From positions 1,302,001 through 1,366,000 of the forward strand of contig NZ_CP023688.1 of assembly GCF_008704655.1 (NCBI RefSeq): 64,000 nucleotides of DNA, in the 5' to 3' direction. Numbering within the stretch: the stretch's first letter is position 1; each line of letters begins with the position of its first letter. Shown here piece by piece: positions 33,187-41,741 of the stretch. Source of the stretch: Streptomyces rimosus. Its GTDB lineage: Bacteria; Actinomycetota; Actinomycetes; Streptomycetales; Streptomycetaceae. Below the pieces are notes generated by a model. The model worked only from the letters and a program-made list of their open reading frames with translations, was not told the origin of the DNA and made no database searches. The position numbers and the translations under genes were made by a program.

Positions 33187-34619
33187 CAGTACCTCCAGCG
33201 GGTCGCGGCGGCGATGTCCGCGGGCTCCATCTCGGCGCAGTGCGCCGCCTCGGCGCGCCGCACCGCGATCACGGCGCCGTGCAGCACCTCGCCCATGGCC
33301 TCGGCCAGCGTGGTGGAGCGGGCCAGCCGGTCGGTGGACTCGGTGAGCGAGGCGGGCAGGCGGACGATGCCGCGCCGGGCGCGTTCGCGGACGCCCAGGA
33401 CGCCAGGGTCGCCGGTGACCGGCGGCGGCAGTTCGGCGCCCGCCGACAGGCCGTGCAGTCCGGCGGCGATCACCGTGCCGACGGCCAGGTACGGGTTGGC
33501 GGCGGCGTCGAACGGCTTGACCTCGGCGTGTCCGCCGTCCGGGTCGCCGGGCGCGCCGGTGACCAGCCGCAGCGCCGCCTCCCGGTTCTCCACGCCCCAG
33601 CACTGGTAGGCGCCGACCCACATGGAGGGCGCCAGCCGCAGGTAACTCGCGGGCGAGGGGCAGCCGATGGCGAGCAGGGCGGGCAGCGCCTCCAGGATGC
33701 CGCCGAGGAAGCGTACGGCGTCCGGGTCCAGGCCCCACCGGGCGTCCGGGTCGCGGTGCAGGCTGCGTTCGCCGCGGTGCAGGCTGAGGTGGAGGTGGCA
33801 GCCGTTGCCGACCTGTCCGGCGACGACGGACGGCGCGAAGCTGGCCCGCAGGCCGTGCCGCAGCGACACGGCCCGTACGGTCTCGCGGACGAGGACCAGG
33901 TCGTCGGCGGCGCGCAGCGGGTCGGACGGCGCGGTGGACACCTCGAACTGGCCCGGCGCGTACTCGGGGTGGAGCTGGAACACCTCCACGCCCTGGAGGG
34001 CCAGCGCCTCGGCCACGTCGCGGAGGTAGTCGGAGAGTTCGACGACGCGGGTCATGCCGTAGGCGGGGCCGACGCACGGGTATTCCAGAGGGTCGCCGGT
34101 GCCCACGGCCCCGTCGAGGCGCCCGCCGCCGGCCGCCCCGTCCGGCCACCGGCCGTGCAACGGCGCCCGGCTGACGACCCATTCGGTCTCGAAGCCCATC
34201 CGCAGGGCGAGCCCCGCGTCGGCGGCGCGCTCGACCATGCGGCGGGCGAACTGCCGCTGGCAGGCGGGGTGCGGCGTGCCGAGCTGGTCGTAGCGGTCGA
34301 CCGGTGCCCAGGCCCAGCCGGGCTGCGCGGCGAGCACGGTGAGCCGCTCCAGGTCGGGGAAGAGCCGCAGATCGCCGTCGGGGCCGCCGAGGTGGGCGGA
34401 GGCGGTGATGGCGTCGTCGGCGGTGAAGACGTCGAAGACCGGTGACATGCCGACGCCGCGCTGGACGGCGGGCGCCAGCCGGGCGGTCGGCACGGTTTTC
34501 GTACGCACGACACCCGCGTTGTCAACCCAGGTCAAAGCGATGGCCCGGACGTGTTCCGCGTCCAGGCGCGCCGCCGTCTGGCGGGCGTCGCCCCACTGTT
34601 GCGCCGGCACCGGTCCCAT
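33186..34619 (-). CDS. Glutamine-synthetase-like ligase (gamma-glutamyl-amide synthetase type)
   Basis: 477 residues. Type I GS fold: the N-terminal beta-grasp (VRAIALTWVDNAGVVRTKTVP), and a catalytic domain with FETEWVVSR, HPEYAPGQFEVSTAPSDPLRAADD, NGCHLHLSLHRGE (the H.H.S metal/ATP region), YQCWGVENREAALRL, and KPFDAAANPYLAVG. True GlnA proteins have NLYDLP with a tyrosine that is adenylylated; here the segment reads ELPPPVTG, so that control is absent. Related Streptomyces enzymes couple glutamate to ethanolamine or polyamines instead of ammonia. Coupled with the amidohydrolase next door, it may be one half of a glutamylation/deglutamylation route. Substrate unproven. Confidence 0.82.
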   Translation of the reverse strand: MGPVPAQQWGDARQTAARLDAEHVRAIALTWVDNAGVVRTKTVPTARLAPAVQRGVGMSPVFDVFTADDAITASAHLGGPDGDLRLFPDLERLTVLAAQPGWAWAPVDRYDQLGTPHPACQRQFARRMVERAADAGLALRMGFETEWVVSRAPLHGRWPDGAAGGGRLDGAVGTGDPLEYPCVGPAYGMTRVVELSDYLRDVAEALALQGVEVFQLHPEYAPGQFEVSTAPSDPLRAADDLVLVRETVRAVSLRHGLRASFAPSVVAGQVGNGCHLHLSLHRGERSLHRDPDARWGLDPDAVRFLGGILEALPALLAIGCPSPASYLRLAPSMWVGAYQCWGVENREAALRLVTGAPGDPDGGHAEVKPFDAAANPYLAVGTVIAAGLHGLSAGAELPPPVTGDPGVLGVRERARRGIVRLPASLTESTDRLARSTTLAEAMGEVLHGAVIAVRRAEAAHCAEMEPADIAAATRWRY

Positions 34620-34685
34620 GGCGCGTGTCCCCTCACTCGGCGGCCGATCGGACTGCTGCGTCGTCCCCGCGGCACGATCGGCCGG

Positions 34686-36758
34686 TCACGGACAGTCGAA
34701 CTCGCACCATACGCACTTTCCGGTGCCGCGCGGCTCCACACCCCAGACATCCGCCAGCCGGTCCACCAGGAGCAGTCCGCGGCCCGACATCGCGTCCTCG
34801 TCGGCTTCGCGGCGCCGGGGCAGCGCGCTGGAGCGGTCGGCCACCTCCAGCCGCAGCCGCCGGTCGGTGCCGTGCGGCATCCGTACGGTCACCAGGGCCG
34901 CGCCCTCGGTGTGCAGCAGCGCGTTGGTGATCAGCTCGTCGGCGGCCAGCTCGATCTCGTCGGCGCGTTCCCGGGCGCCCCAGGCCCGTACCGCGGCGCG
35001 GATCATGTGCCGGGCGGCGGACAGGCCCTGGGGGTCGTCGGGCGCGACATGCTGCTGGAGCCGGCCGGTGGCCGGTGTGACGGGCTCGCCGCCGCGCCGC
35101 AGGATCAGCATCGCCATGTCGTCGTCGCCGGGCTGCTCGGCGGCCAGGTCGCAGAGCCGGTCGGCCAGCCGCTGCACGTCCTGCGGTCCGTCGCGGACCA
35201 CTCTGGCCAGGTGCTGTACGCCCTCCTCGATGTCGACGCCGGGCTGTTCCACCAGCCCGTCGGTGTACAGCACGAGGGTTTCGCCGACGGCCAGGTGGAC
35301 GGTGGTGACGGAGTAGTCCAGGTCGCGGAAGCCGGTCGCGATGCCGAGCGGGAGGCCGCCGGTGACCTCCAGGCGGCGGCAGTGGCCCTCGGCGTGCCGC
35401 AGCAGCGGGTCCACGTGCCCGGCGCGCACCAGCCGCACCGTGCCGGTGGTCAGGTCGGCCTCCGCGTACGTGCAGGTGGCGAAGCGGTCGGTGTCCAGTT
35501 CACCGAGGAAGGCGGAGGCGCGGGCCATCACGGTGGCGGGCGGGTGGCCCTCGGCGGCGTAGGCGCGCAGCACGATGCGCAGCTGGCCCATGACGGTCGC
35601 GGCGTGGGTGTCGTGCCCTTGGACGTCCCCGATGACGGCGGCGACCCGGCCCTCGGGCAGCGGGATCACGTCGTACCAGTCGCCGCCGATGTCCCGGCCG
35701 ATGCGGGCGGCGCGGTAGCGGACCGCGATCTGGGCGCCGGGGATGCCGGGGATGCGGCGCGGCAGCATGGCCTGCTGGAGGCCCTCGGCGAGGTCGTGCT
35801 CCTGGTCGTAGAGCATGGCGCGGGCCAGGCTCTGCGCGACGCTGGAGCCGAGGGCGATCAGGAGGTTGCGCTCCTGTACGCCGAACGGGTTCTCCGAGCG
35901 GTAGAACAGCCCCACCACGCCGATCGGCCGGGCCTGCGCGATGAGCGGCAGGTACGCGGCGGAGCCGAAGTCCATCCGTTCCAGGTGCGGCCACAGCGCG
36001 GGGTAGCGCTCGGCGAACTCGGCGCGGGAGCGGATGAAGCAGGGCGTCAGGGTGCGCACCACCTCGCTCATCGGGTACTCGTCCTCGACGCGCAGCACCT
36101 CGTGCTGCGGTACGAAGCTGCCCGCCTGCCCCTCGTGGACCACCCGGATGCGGCCCGCCTCGACCAGACCGACGATGACGTTCTGCGCGCCCAGCCGGGT
36201 CAACGCCTGGTCGTCGCCGAGCACGTCGATGACGTCCCGGACGGTACGGGCGTGCGCCAGCGCGGCCGTGGTGCGCTCCACCAGGCCGGTGTTGCGCAGT
36301 CTGCGCGCGTGCGCCTGGGCGCGTTCCGCGGCCTGGGCGTACTCCTGGCTGGCGTCCCGGACGATGCCGATGACGCGGCGTGCCCGGCCGTTCGCGTCCC
36401 GGCGGATGCTGGCCTGGGTGTGGGTCCAGCGCACCGCGCCGTCCCGCAGCCGGACGCGGAAGTAGGCGCCGTAGGAGTCGCTGCCGTCCTTCAGGGCCTG
36501 GGCGACGACCGCGTCGAGGCGGGCCGCCTCCTCCGGCGGCAGACGGCAGGCCAGGGTGGCCGGGTCGGAGTCGTACTCCTCCGGCAGCAGGTCGAAGACC
36601 TCTAGAGCGGAGCCGTCCATGTGCATACGGCCGCTGTCGAGGTCCCAGTCGAAGCCGCCCATGCCGTTGAGGGCCAGGGTCAGGTCCGGGTGGGCCGGCC
36701 AGTCGTCCGGCACCGACACGGCCGACGGCTTCGCACCCCGGTCAGCCATGTTCGCCAC
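34686..36758 (-). CDS. PAS-GAF-SpoIIE (PP2C) phosphatase with C-terminal kinase-like ATPase domain (second copy)
   Basis: 690 residues, collinear with the 10888-13065 product: PAS (about 25-135, FDWDLDSGRMHM and VRWTHTQASIRR), GAF (about 160-310, AYLPLIAQARPIGVVGLFYRSE), SpoIIE phosphatase (about 335-545, GRDIGGDWYDVIPLP, IGDVQGHDTHAATVM, LYTDGLVEQPG, GDDDMAMLIL) and HATPase (about 565-688, AADELITNALLHTEGAALV, SGRGLLLVDRL). The GTG at 36758 has GGAGGA about 10 nt ahead; the ATG three codons in is the alternative. It is transcribed away from the XRE-TetR regulator and acts alone or in partner-switching with an unlinked anti-sigma system. Confidence 0.9.
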   Translation of the reverse strand: MANMADRGAKPSAVSVPDDWPAHPDLTLALNGMGGFDWDLDSGRMHMDGSALEVFDLLPEEYDSDPATLACRLPPEEAARLDAVVAQALKDGSDSYGAYFRVRLRDGAVRWTHTQASIRRDANGRARRVIGIVRDASQEYAQAAERAQAHARRLRNTGLVERTTAALAHARTVRDVIDVLGDDQALTRLGAQNVIVGLVEAGRIRVVHEGQAGSFVPQHEVLRVEDEYPMSEVVRTLTPCFIRSRAEFAERYPALWPHLERMDFGSAAYLPLIAQARPIGVVGLFYRSENPFGVQERNLLIALGSSVAQSLARAMLYDQEHDLAEGLQQAMLPRRIPGIPGAQIAVRYRAARIGRDIGGDWYDVIPLPEGRVAAVIGDVQGHDTHAATVMGQLRIVLRAYAAEGHPPATVMARASAFLGELDTDRFATCTYAEADLTTGTVRLVRAGHVDPLLRHAEGHCRRLEVTGGLPLGIATGFRDLDYSVTTVHLAVGETLVLYTDGLVEQPGVDIEEGVQHLARVVRDGPQDVQRLADRLCDLAAEQPGDDDMAMLILRRGGEPVTPATGRLQQHVAPDDPQGLSAARHMIRAAVRAWGARERADEIELAADELITNALLHTEGAALVTVRMPHGTDRRLRLEVADRSSALPRRREADEDAMSGRGLLLVDRLADVWGVEPRGTGKCVWCEFDCP

Positions 36759-36823
36759 TTTGCCACATTCCTCCGCTTTACGGGCGGCGTGGCGGCCGGG
36801 CTCCGGCCGGGTCCCTATACCCT

Positions 36824-36931
36824 GACTTGCGCATCAGTCAGTACGCAACACGGCGCGAAAGCCTTGCGCTGACAGGCTTGCACCTTCCCTAACGTTGCTG
36901 TTTCCTCAACACACTGTTACGGTCCCGGACC
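36824..36931 (+). promoter_or_regulatory. Promoter and operator-like repeats before the XRE-TetR regulator
   Basis: TTGCTG (36895-36900), 17-nt spacer and TACGGT (36918-36923) place the start point near 36930, at the ATG at 36932, so the transcript is probably leaderless. Upstream, CTTGCGC and inverted TTGCG/CGCAA arms around a CATCAGTCAGTA spacer (about 36826-36848) form an operator-like dyad. Confidence 0.55.
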
Positions 36932-37798
36932 ATGACCGAAGACCCCGGCACCCGGATCGCCGACGACGGCGACGTGGCCGACCGCGTGAAGCAGGTGGTC
37001 GAGCGCCTCGGGTGCAGCCGCCGCGAGTTCGCCCGGCGGATCGTGATGGACCCCTCCAAGCTGTCCCGGTCGCTGGGCGGCACCCGGCGCTTCACCCTCG
37101 CCGAGATCGTGCGCGTCGCGGACATCGGTGGCGTGGACGTGGCCTGGCTGCTCGGCTCGCGCACCGGGACCCCGGCGCCGGCCCGCGGCCGGGAGCCCGC
37201 CGCGGTACCCGAGGGCGGCCGTCCGCTGCAGATCGTCCGGGAGACCGTCCGGCTGATCGCCGAGCACGGCTTCCACGCCGTACGGGTCGCCGACATCGCC
37301 GCCGCCTGCGGCACCAGCACGGCCGCCGTGCACTACCACTTCCCCGGCCGCGACGAACTGCTGGAAGCGGCCGTGCGCTGGTGCATGGACGAGGACACCG
37401 CGCGGCGCGCGGCGGGCCTGGCCGAAGCCTGCGACGCACGCGCCGAACTGCTGCACCTGATCGCCCTCCAGACCCCGCGCACCGAACAGCAGCGGCGCCA
37501 GTGGCTGGTCTGGCTCGACCTGTGGGCGCAGGCCGCCCGCTCCACCGCCGTCGGGCGGCTGCACGAGCACTACTACCGGCAGTGGCGGACCACTGTCGCC
37601 GATGTGCTGCGCCGGGGCGTCGAACAAGGCGTCTTCCACCCCGTGGACCCGGAGTCCACCGCGCTGCGGCTGACCGCGCTCATCGACGGCCTGGCCACCC
37701 AGGTACTCGCCACCGCGCCGGACAGCACCACCCCCGACAGCATGCACGCGGCGCTGCTCACCTTCGTCGACAGCGAACTGACGTCCGTAGACCCGTAG
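36932..37798 (+). CDS. Dual-domain regulator: XRE helix-turn-helix fused to TetR
   Basis: 288 residues. Residues about 15-70 form a Cro/CI-type helix-turn-helix ([32 protein letters not shown]). A proline/alanine linker leads to a TetR head at about 95-145 ([41 protein letters not shown]) and a helical ligand domain. Having two DNA-binding heads in one chain is uncommon. It is 25 bp upstream of the carnitine genes on the same strand, so it is likely the autoregulated first gene of that operon. The ligand might be carnitine, 3-dehydrocarnitine or a CoA ester. Confidence 0.85.
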   Translation: MTEDPGTRIADDGDVADRVKQVVERLGCSRREFARRIVMDPSKLSRSLGGTRRFTLAEIVRVADIGGVDVAWLLGSRTGTPAPARGREPAAVPEGGRPLQIVRETVRLIAEHGFHAVRVADIAAACGTSTAAVHYHFPGRDELLEAAVRWCMDEDTARRAAGLAEACDARAELLHLIALQTPRTEQQRRQWLVWLDLWAQAARSTAVGRLHEHYYRQWRTTVADVLRRGVEQGVFHPVDPESTALRLTALIDGLATQVLATAPDSTTPDSMHAALLTFVDSELTSVDP

Positions 37799-37823
37799 TT
37801 ACCTCCTCTCCAAGGAACCCGCC

Positions 37824-38711
37824 GTGAACAACGAGGTCATCATCACCTGCGCCCTGACCGGCGCCGGTGACACCGTGCGCCGCTCCCCGCACGTGCCCGT
37901 CACCCCCGAGCAGATAGCGGAATCCGCCGTCGAGGCGGCCTCGGCCGGTGCCGCCGTCGTGCACATCCACGTACGCGACCCGGCGACGGGCGATCCGTCC
38001 CGCGATCCCCGCCTGTACGCCGAGGTGGTCGAACGGATCAAGGAGACCGGCACCGACGTCGTCATCAACCTGACCGCCGGCATGGGCGGCGACCTCGTCA
38101 TCGACCCGGACGAGCCGCTGCGGCAGCTGCCCGGTACGGACCTGGTCGGCGGCCTGGAGCGGCTGCCGCACGTCGAGGACCTGCTCCCCGACATCTGCAC
38201 CCTGGACTGCGGCTCCCTCAACTTCGGGGACGGCTCCAACCTCTACGTCTCGACGCCCGACATGCTGCGCGCGGGCGCCCGGCGCATCCAGGAGCTGGGG
38301 GTACGGCCGGAGCTGGAGATCTTCGACACCGGGCAGCTGTGGTTCGCCAAGCAGCTGCTGGCCGAGGGGCTGCTCGACGACCCGACCGTCTTCCAGCTGT
38401 GCATGGGCATTCCGTGGGGCGCGCCGGCCGACCCGGGCGTGCTCCAGTCGATGGTCGCGATGCTCCCTCAGGGCGCGCAGTGGGCCAGCTTCGCGCTCGG
38501 CCGGATGCAGATGCCGTGGGTCGCGCAGTCCATCCTGCTCGGCGGCAACGTACGGGTGGGCCTGGAGGACAACCTGTACCTGAGCAAGGGTGTCAAGGCG
38601 ACCAACGGCCAGCTGGTCGAACGCGCCGTGCGGATCACCGAGTTGCTGGGCGCGAGCGTCGCCACCCCGGACCAGGCCCGTGCGCGCCTCGGCCTGAAGC
38701 CGCGCGGCTGA
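37824..38711 (+). CDS. BKACE-family beta-keto acid cleavage enzyme, 3-dehydrocarnitine type
   Basis: 295 residues (DUF849/BKACE). A zinc enzyme that condenses a beta-keto acid with acetyl-CoA and splits it. In carnitine operons it turns 3-dehydrocarnitine plus acetyl-CoA into acetoacetate and betainyl-CoA. Zinc ligands are in VVHIHVRDP (His47, His49); other family segments are [47 protein letters not shown] and [17 protein letters not shown]. The substrate assignment comes from the next gene, a carnitine-dehydrogenase-like protein. GTG start with AAGGA ahead. Confidence 0.86.
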   Translation: MNNEVIITCALTGAGDTVRRSPHVPVTPEQIAESAVEAASAGAAVVHIHVRDPATGDPSRDPRLYAEVVERIKETGTDVVINLTAGMGGDLVIDPDEPLRQLPGTDLVGGLERLPHVEDLLPDICTLDCGSLNFGDGSNLYVSTPDMLRAGARRIQELGVRPELEIFDTGQLWFAKQLLAEGLLDDPTVFQLCMGIPWGAPADPGVLQSMVAMLPQGAQWASFALGRMQMPWVAQSILLGGNVRVGLEDNLYLSKGVKATNGQLVERAVRITELLGASVATPDQARARLGLKPRG

Positions 38712-38756
38712 CGCCGGACCGTACCGCCCGCCCGCTTCCCCACCCCAGGAGTTCCC

Positions 38757-39713
38757 GTGTCCCCCACCCCTCCCTCCTCCGTACGCCGTGTGGCGTGCAT
38801 CGGCGCCGGCGTCATAGGCGGCGGCTGGGTCGCCCACTTCCTCGCGCGCGGTTACGACGTGACCGCCTGGGACCCGGCGCCGGACGCCGAGGACAAGCTG
38901 CGCCGCCTGGTCACGGCCGCCTGGCCCGCCCTGGAACAGCTCGGCCTGGCCGAGGGCGCCTCCGCCGACCGCCTCACCCTGGCGCCGAGCCTCGCCGAGG
39001 CCGTCGCCGACGCCGAGTTCGTCCAGGAGAGCGCGCCCGAGCAGCTGGAGCTCAAGCGCGACCTGCTCGCCCAGCTGGACGCGGCCGCCCCGCCCGGTGT
39101 GGTCATCGCCTCGTCCACCTCCGGCTATCCGATGACCGACATGCAGATCACGGCCGCGACCCCCGGCCGTCTGGTGGTCGGGCACCCGTTCAACCCGCCG
39201 TATCTGATCCCGCTGGTCGAGGTCGTCGGCGGCGAGCGGACCGACCGCGCGGCGGTCGAGTGGGCGGCGGAGTTCTACGGCGTGGCGGGCAAGTCCGTGA
39301 TCACCATGGACCGCGAGCTGCCCGGTTTCATCGCCAACCGGCTCCAGGAGGCCCTGTGGCGCGAGGCGCTGCACATGGTCGCCAACGGCGAGGCCACGGT
39401 CGAGGACATCGACGCCTCGATCACCGAGGGGCCGGGGCTGCGCTGGGCGTTCATGGGCCCGATCCTGACGTTCGCGCTGGCCGGCGGCGAGGGCGGGATG
39501 GCCCATATGCTCGACCACTTCGGCCCGTCGCTGAAGTCCCCGTGGACCCGGCTGGAAGCGCCGGAGCTGGACCGGGCGCTGCGGGACGCGATGGTCGACG
39601 GCTGCGAGCGGGCCGCGGACGGCCGTACGTACGCGCAGCTCGTGGCCGAACGCGACCAGGGCGTCATCGACGTGCTGCGCGCGACCGGCCGTCTGGACGG
39701 GCCCGCCCGGTGA
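38757..39713 (+). CDS. L-carnitine dehydrogenase (3-hydroxyacyl-CoA dehydrogenase fold)
   Basis: 318 residues. NAD-binding GAGVIGGGWVAHFLARGYDV (16-35) followed by an acidic WDPAPDAE. Catalytic region SSTSGYPMTDMQ and VGHPFNPPYLIPLVEVVGG carry the conserved histidine of hydroxyacyl-CoA dehydrogenases. LPGFIANRLQEALWREALHMV and GPGLRWAFMGPILTFALAGGEGGM are typical of carnitine dehydrogenases. It oxidises L-carnitine to 3-dehydrocarnitine with NAD+. GTG start with CAGGAG 5 nt upstream. It overlaps the thioesterase gene by four bases (GTGA). Confidence 0.86.
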   Translation: MSPTPPSSVRRVACIGAGVIGGGWVAHFLARGYDVTAWDPAPDAEDKLRRLVTAAWPALEQLGLAEGASADRLTLAPSLAEAVADAEFVQESAPEQLELKRDLLAQLDAAAPPGVVIASSTSGYPMTDMQITAATPGRLVVGHPFNPPYLIPLVEVVGGERTDRAAVEWAAEFYGVAGKSVITMDRELPGFIANRLQEALWREALHMVANGEATVEDIDASITEGPGLRWAFMGPILTFALAGGEGGMAHMLDHFGPSLKSPWTRLEAPELDRALRDAMVDGCERAADGRTYAQLVAERDQGVIDVLRATGRLDGPAR

Positions 39714-40183
39714 CGGCGCACCCGACGGCGGAGCGCCCGCCGCTGCTGCGCCGTACGGTCCAGGACGACTGGATCGACTACAACGGCCATCTCTCCGAGG
39801 CGTACTACGTCCTGGTCTTCGGCTTCGCCACGGACGCCCTCATGGACGGGGCCGGGCTCGACGCGGCCTACCGGGACCGCACCGGCCACTCGCTCTACAC
39901 GGTCGAGGCGCATGTGCGCTATCTGGCGGAGGTGCCGCGCGGCGCCGAACTGGCGGTGCGGACGACGGTGCTGGGCGTGGGCGCGAAGAAGGTGCGGTTC
40001 GTGCACGAGATGTACGTGGGCGAAGCGTCCGGCGACCCGGTGGCGACCGAGGAGATCTTCGCCCTGCACGTCCACCAGGGCGAGGGCCGGGCGGCTCCGC
40101 TGCCCGGGGAGGCGCGGGAGCGGCTGGCGGCGCTGGCCGGTCCGGCGCCCGAGTGGGCGGGGCGGGGAATCCGGGAGGTGTAG
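39710..40183 (+). CDS. Thioesterase of the carnitine operon (betainyl-CoA thioesterase type)
   Basis: 157 residues, 4HBT hot-dog fold. VQDDWIDYNGHLSEAYYVLVFG (about 17-38) carries the active-site aspartate/asparagine-histidine pattern (DYNGHLS). HVRYLAEVPRGAELAV and VRFVHEMYV complete the fold. In carnitine catabolism it releases glycine betaine from betainyl-CoA, an osmoprotectant and methyl donor. GTG start overlaps the stop of the dehydrogenase gene. Other organisms carry dehydrogenase and thioesterase as one fused protein, so the four-base overlap is telling. Confidence 0.83.
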   Translation: MTAHPTAERPPLLRRTVQDDWIDYNGHLSEAYYVLVFGFATDALMDGAGLDAAYRDRTGHSLYTVEAHVRYLAEVPRGAELAVRTTVLGVGAKKVRFVHEMYVGEASGDPVATEEIFALHVHQGEGRAAPLPGEARERLAALAGPAPEWAGRGIREV

Positions 40184-40194
40184 GGCGGCGTTGC

Positions 40195-40227
40195 ACGGCG
40201 TGTCCCCGATACGCGGGGGCACGCCGT
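40195..40227 (+). terminator. Terminator of the carnitine operon
   Basis: ACGGCGTGTCCCCG (40195-40208), loop ATACG, CGGGGGCACGCCGT (40214-40227), fourteen pairs with one wobble, 12 bp after the stop codon. Confidence 0.75.
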
Positions 40228-40300
40228 CGCCGGGTCGGCCGTCCGGCCGTCCCGCGGTGCGACCCTGAGGTGCCGCACTCCCGTCAGGAGAGGAACCGTC

Positions 40301-40657
40301 ATGCCGTCCGTACCAGGTCACCGCATCACCGTCGAGCAGGGCACCGATCACGTCCGCGTCGTCCACGACGGCCAGGTCGTCGCCGACAGCCGCCGCCCGC
40401 TGCTGCTGCACGAGACCGGCTATCCGGTGCGCTACTACCTGCCGCCGGAGGACGTACGGACGGATCTGCTGACGCCGTCCGAGACCCGTACGCACTGCCC
40501 GTTCAAGGGAGACGCCTCCTACTGGTCACTTTCCGGTGGCCCGGAGGACATCGCGTGGGCCTATCCTGCGCCGAAGTCCGCGGTCGCGCAGATCAAGGAC
40601 CATCTGTGCTTCTACGAGGCGGAGTTGGTGGGCGAGGGCCGGGACGGGAGCGAGTAG
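40301..40657 (+). CDS. DUF427 domain protein
   Basis: 118 residues, the single-domain DUF427 form. Motif residues are VRVVHDGQVVADSRRPLLLHETGYPVRYYLPPEDV, THCPFKGDASYWSL (about 64-77) and WAYPAPKSAVAQIKDHLCFY. The domain is a small beta fold of unknown function, sometimes linked with nucleotide-processing genes. GGAGAGGA precedes the ATG. The stop codon TAG is the first three bases of a 15-bp palindrome, so the operator of the next operon touches this gene's end. Confidence 0.85.
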   Translation: MPSVPGHRITVEQGTDHVRVVHDGQVVADSRRPLLLHETGYPVRYYLPPEDVRTDLLTPSETRTHCPFKGDASYWSLSGGPEDIAWAYPAPKSAVAQIKDHLCFYEAELVGEGRDGSE

Positions 40658-40669
40658 GAAAGTTTCCTA
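40655..40669. promoter_or_regulatory. 15-bp perfect palindrome before the metallophosphoesterase operon
   Basis: TAGGAAA, G, TTTCCTA (40655-40669). The A/T-rich dyad stands out against the GC-rich surroundings and lies 89 bp before the start codon at 40758. It looks like an operator; the cognate repressor cannot be assigned. Confidence 0.6.
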
Positions 40670-40757
40670 ACTATTCTCCGCCGAATTCATTGACGCGTAC
40701 ATGAGCCGTCGTCAAGATTCCTCCGTACGGCACCCCCCGCCGACCGAGGAGACGGAC

Positions 40758-41720
40758 ATGACGCCCACCCCCCGCGCCGCGAAGTCCCGCACGTTCCTGA
40801 CCAACCCCCGCACCGGCATACCCACCGCCGCGGGCGCGGTCCTCGCGCTCGTCGGCGGTGCGCTGCTGTGGTCGCCGGCCGGGCGCGCGGACGCCGCGCC
40901 CGAACGCACGGCCGCCAAGGCGGGCGCCTTCACCGTGGTGGCCGCCGGTGACATCGCCGAGCAGTGCACCGCGAGCAGCAGCAGCTGTGTGCACCCGAAG
41001 ACGGCGGCCCAGGTCAAGAAGATCGACCCGGCCTTCGTGCTGACCATGGGCGACAACCAGTACGACGACGCCCGGCTGAAGGACTTCCAGAAGTACTACG
41101 ACACGTCCTGGGGCGCCTTCAAGGCCAAGACCCACCCGGTCGCCGGCAACCACGAGACCTACGACCCGGCCGGCAAGCTGTCCGGCTACAAGTCCTACTT
41201 CGGCTCCGTCGCCTACCCCCAGGGCAAGAGCTACTACAGCTTTGACCACGGCAACTGGCACTTCGTCGCGCTGGACTCCAACAGCCTGGACTCCACGCAG
41301 ACCAAGTGGCTCAAGGACGACCTCGCCGCCAATTCCAAGAAGTGCGTGGCCGCCTACTGGCACCACCCGCTGTTCTCCTCCGGCGAGCACGGCAACCAGC
41401 CGGTCAGCCGGTCGGTGTGGAAGCTGCTGTACGACGCCAAGGCGGAGCTGGTCCTGAACGGGCACGACCACCACTACGAGCGCTTCGCGCCGCAGGACCC
41501 GGACGGCAAGGCCGACCCGAACGGGCTGGTCGAACTGCTCGCCGGCATGGGCGGCGCCAACCCGTACAAGATCGAGGAGGTCCAGCCGAACAGCGAGAAG
41601 CGGCTGACGAAGACCTTCGGCGTGGTCAAGCTGAACTTCACCGACGACGGGTTCTCCTGGGACCTGGTCGGCACCGACGGGAAGACCAAGGACAGCAGCC
41701 CGTCCTACCGGTGCCACTGA
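40758..41720 (+). CDS. Exported calcineurin-like metallophosphoesterase
   Basis: 320 residues. N-terminal hydrophobic segment after a charged start (PTAAGAVLALVGGALLWSPA, about 23-42) acts as a signal peptide or anchor. Dinuclear metal motifs: VVAAGDIAEQ, TMGDNQYDD (about 95-103), AGNHETYD, YWHHPLFSSGEHG and NGHDHHYERF. The same fold as purple acid phosphatases but smaller than the 9356-10609 product and probably not a recent copy. GAGGAG 6 nt upstream decides the ATG at 40758 over an in-frame ATG at 40701. It leads a three-gene unit with an MFS transporter and a beta-propeller membrane protein, suggesting extracellular phosphate or nucleotide scavenging. Confidence 0.85.
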   Translation: MTPTPRAAKSRTFLTNPRTGIPTAAGAVLALVGGALLWSPAGRADAAPERTAAKAGAFTVVAAGDIAEQCTASSSSCVHPKTAAQVKKIDPAFVLTMGDNQYDDARLKDFQKYYDTSWGAFKAKTHPVAGNHETYDPAGKLSGYKSYFGSVAYPQGKSYYSFDHGNWHFVALDSNSLDSTQTKWLKDDLAANSKKCVAAYWHHPLFSSGEHGNQPVSRSVWKLLYDAKAELVLNGHDHHYERFAPQDPDGKADPNGLVELLAGMGGANPYKIEEVQPNSEKRLTKTFGVVKLNFTDDGFSWDLVGTDGKTKDSSPSYRCH

Positions 41721-41741
41721 CCGGCCCGAAAACCACTCGCC

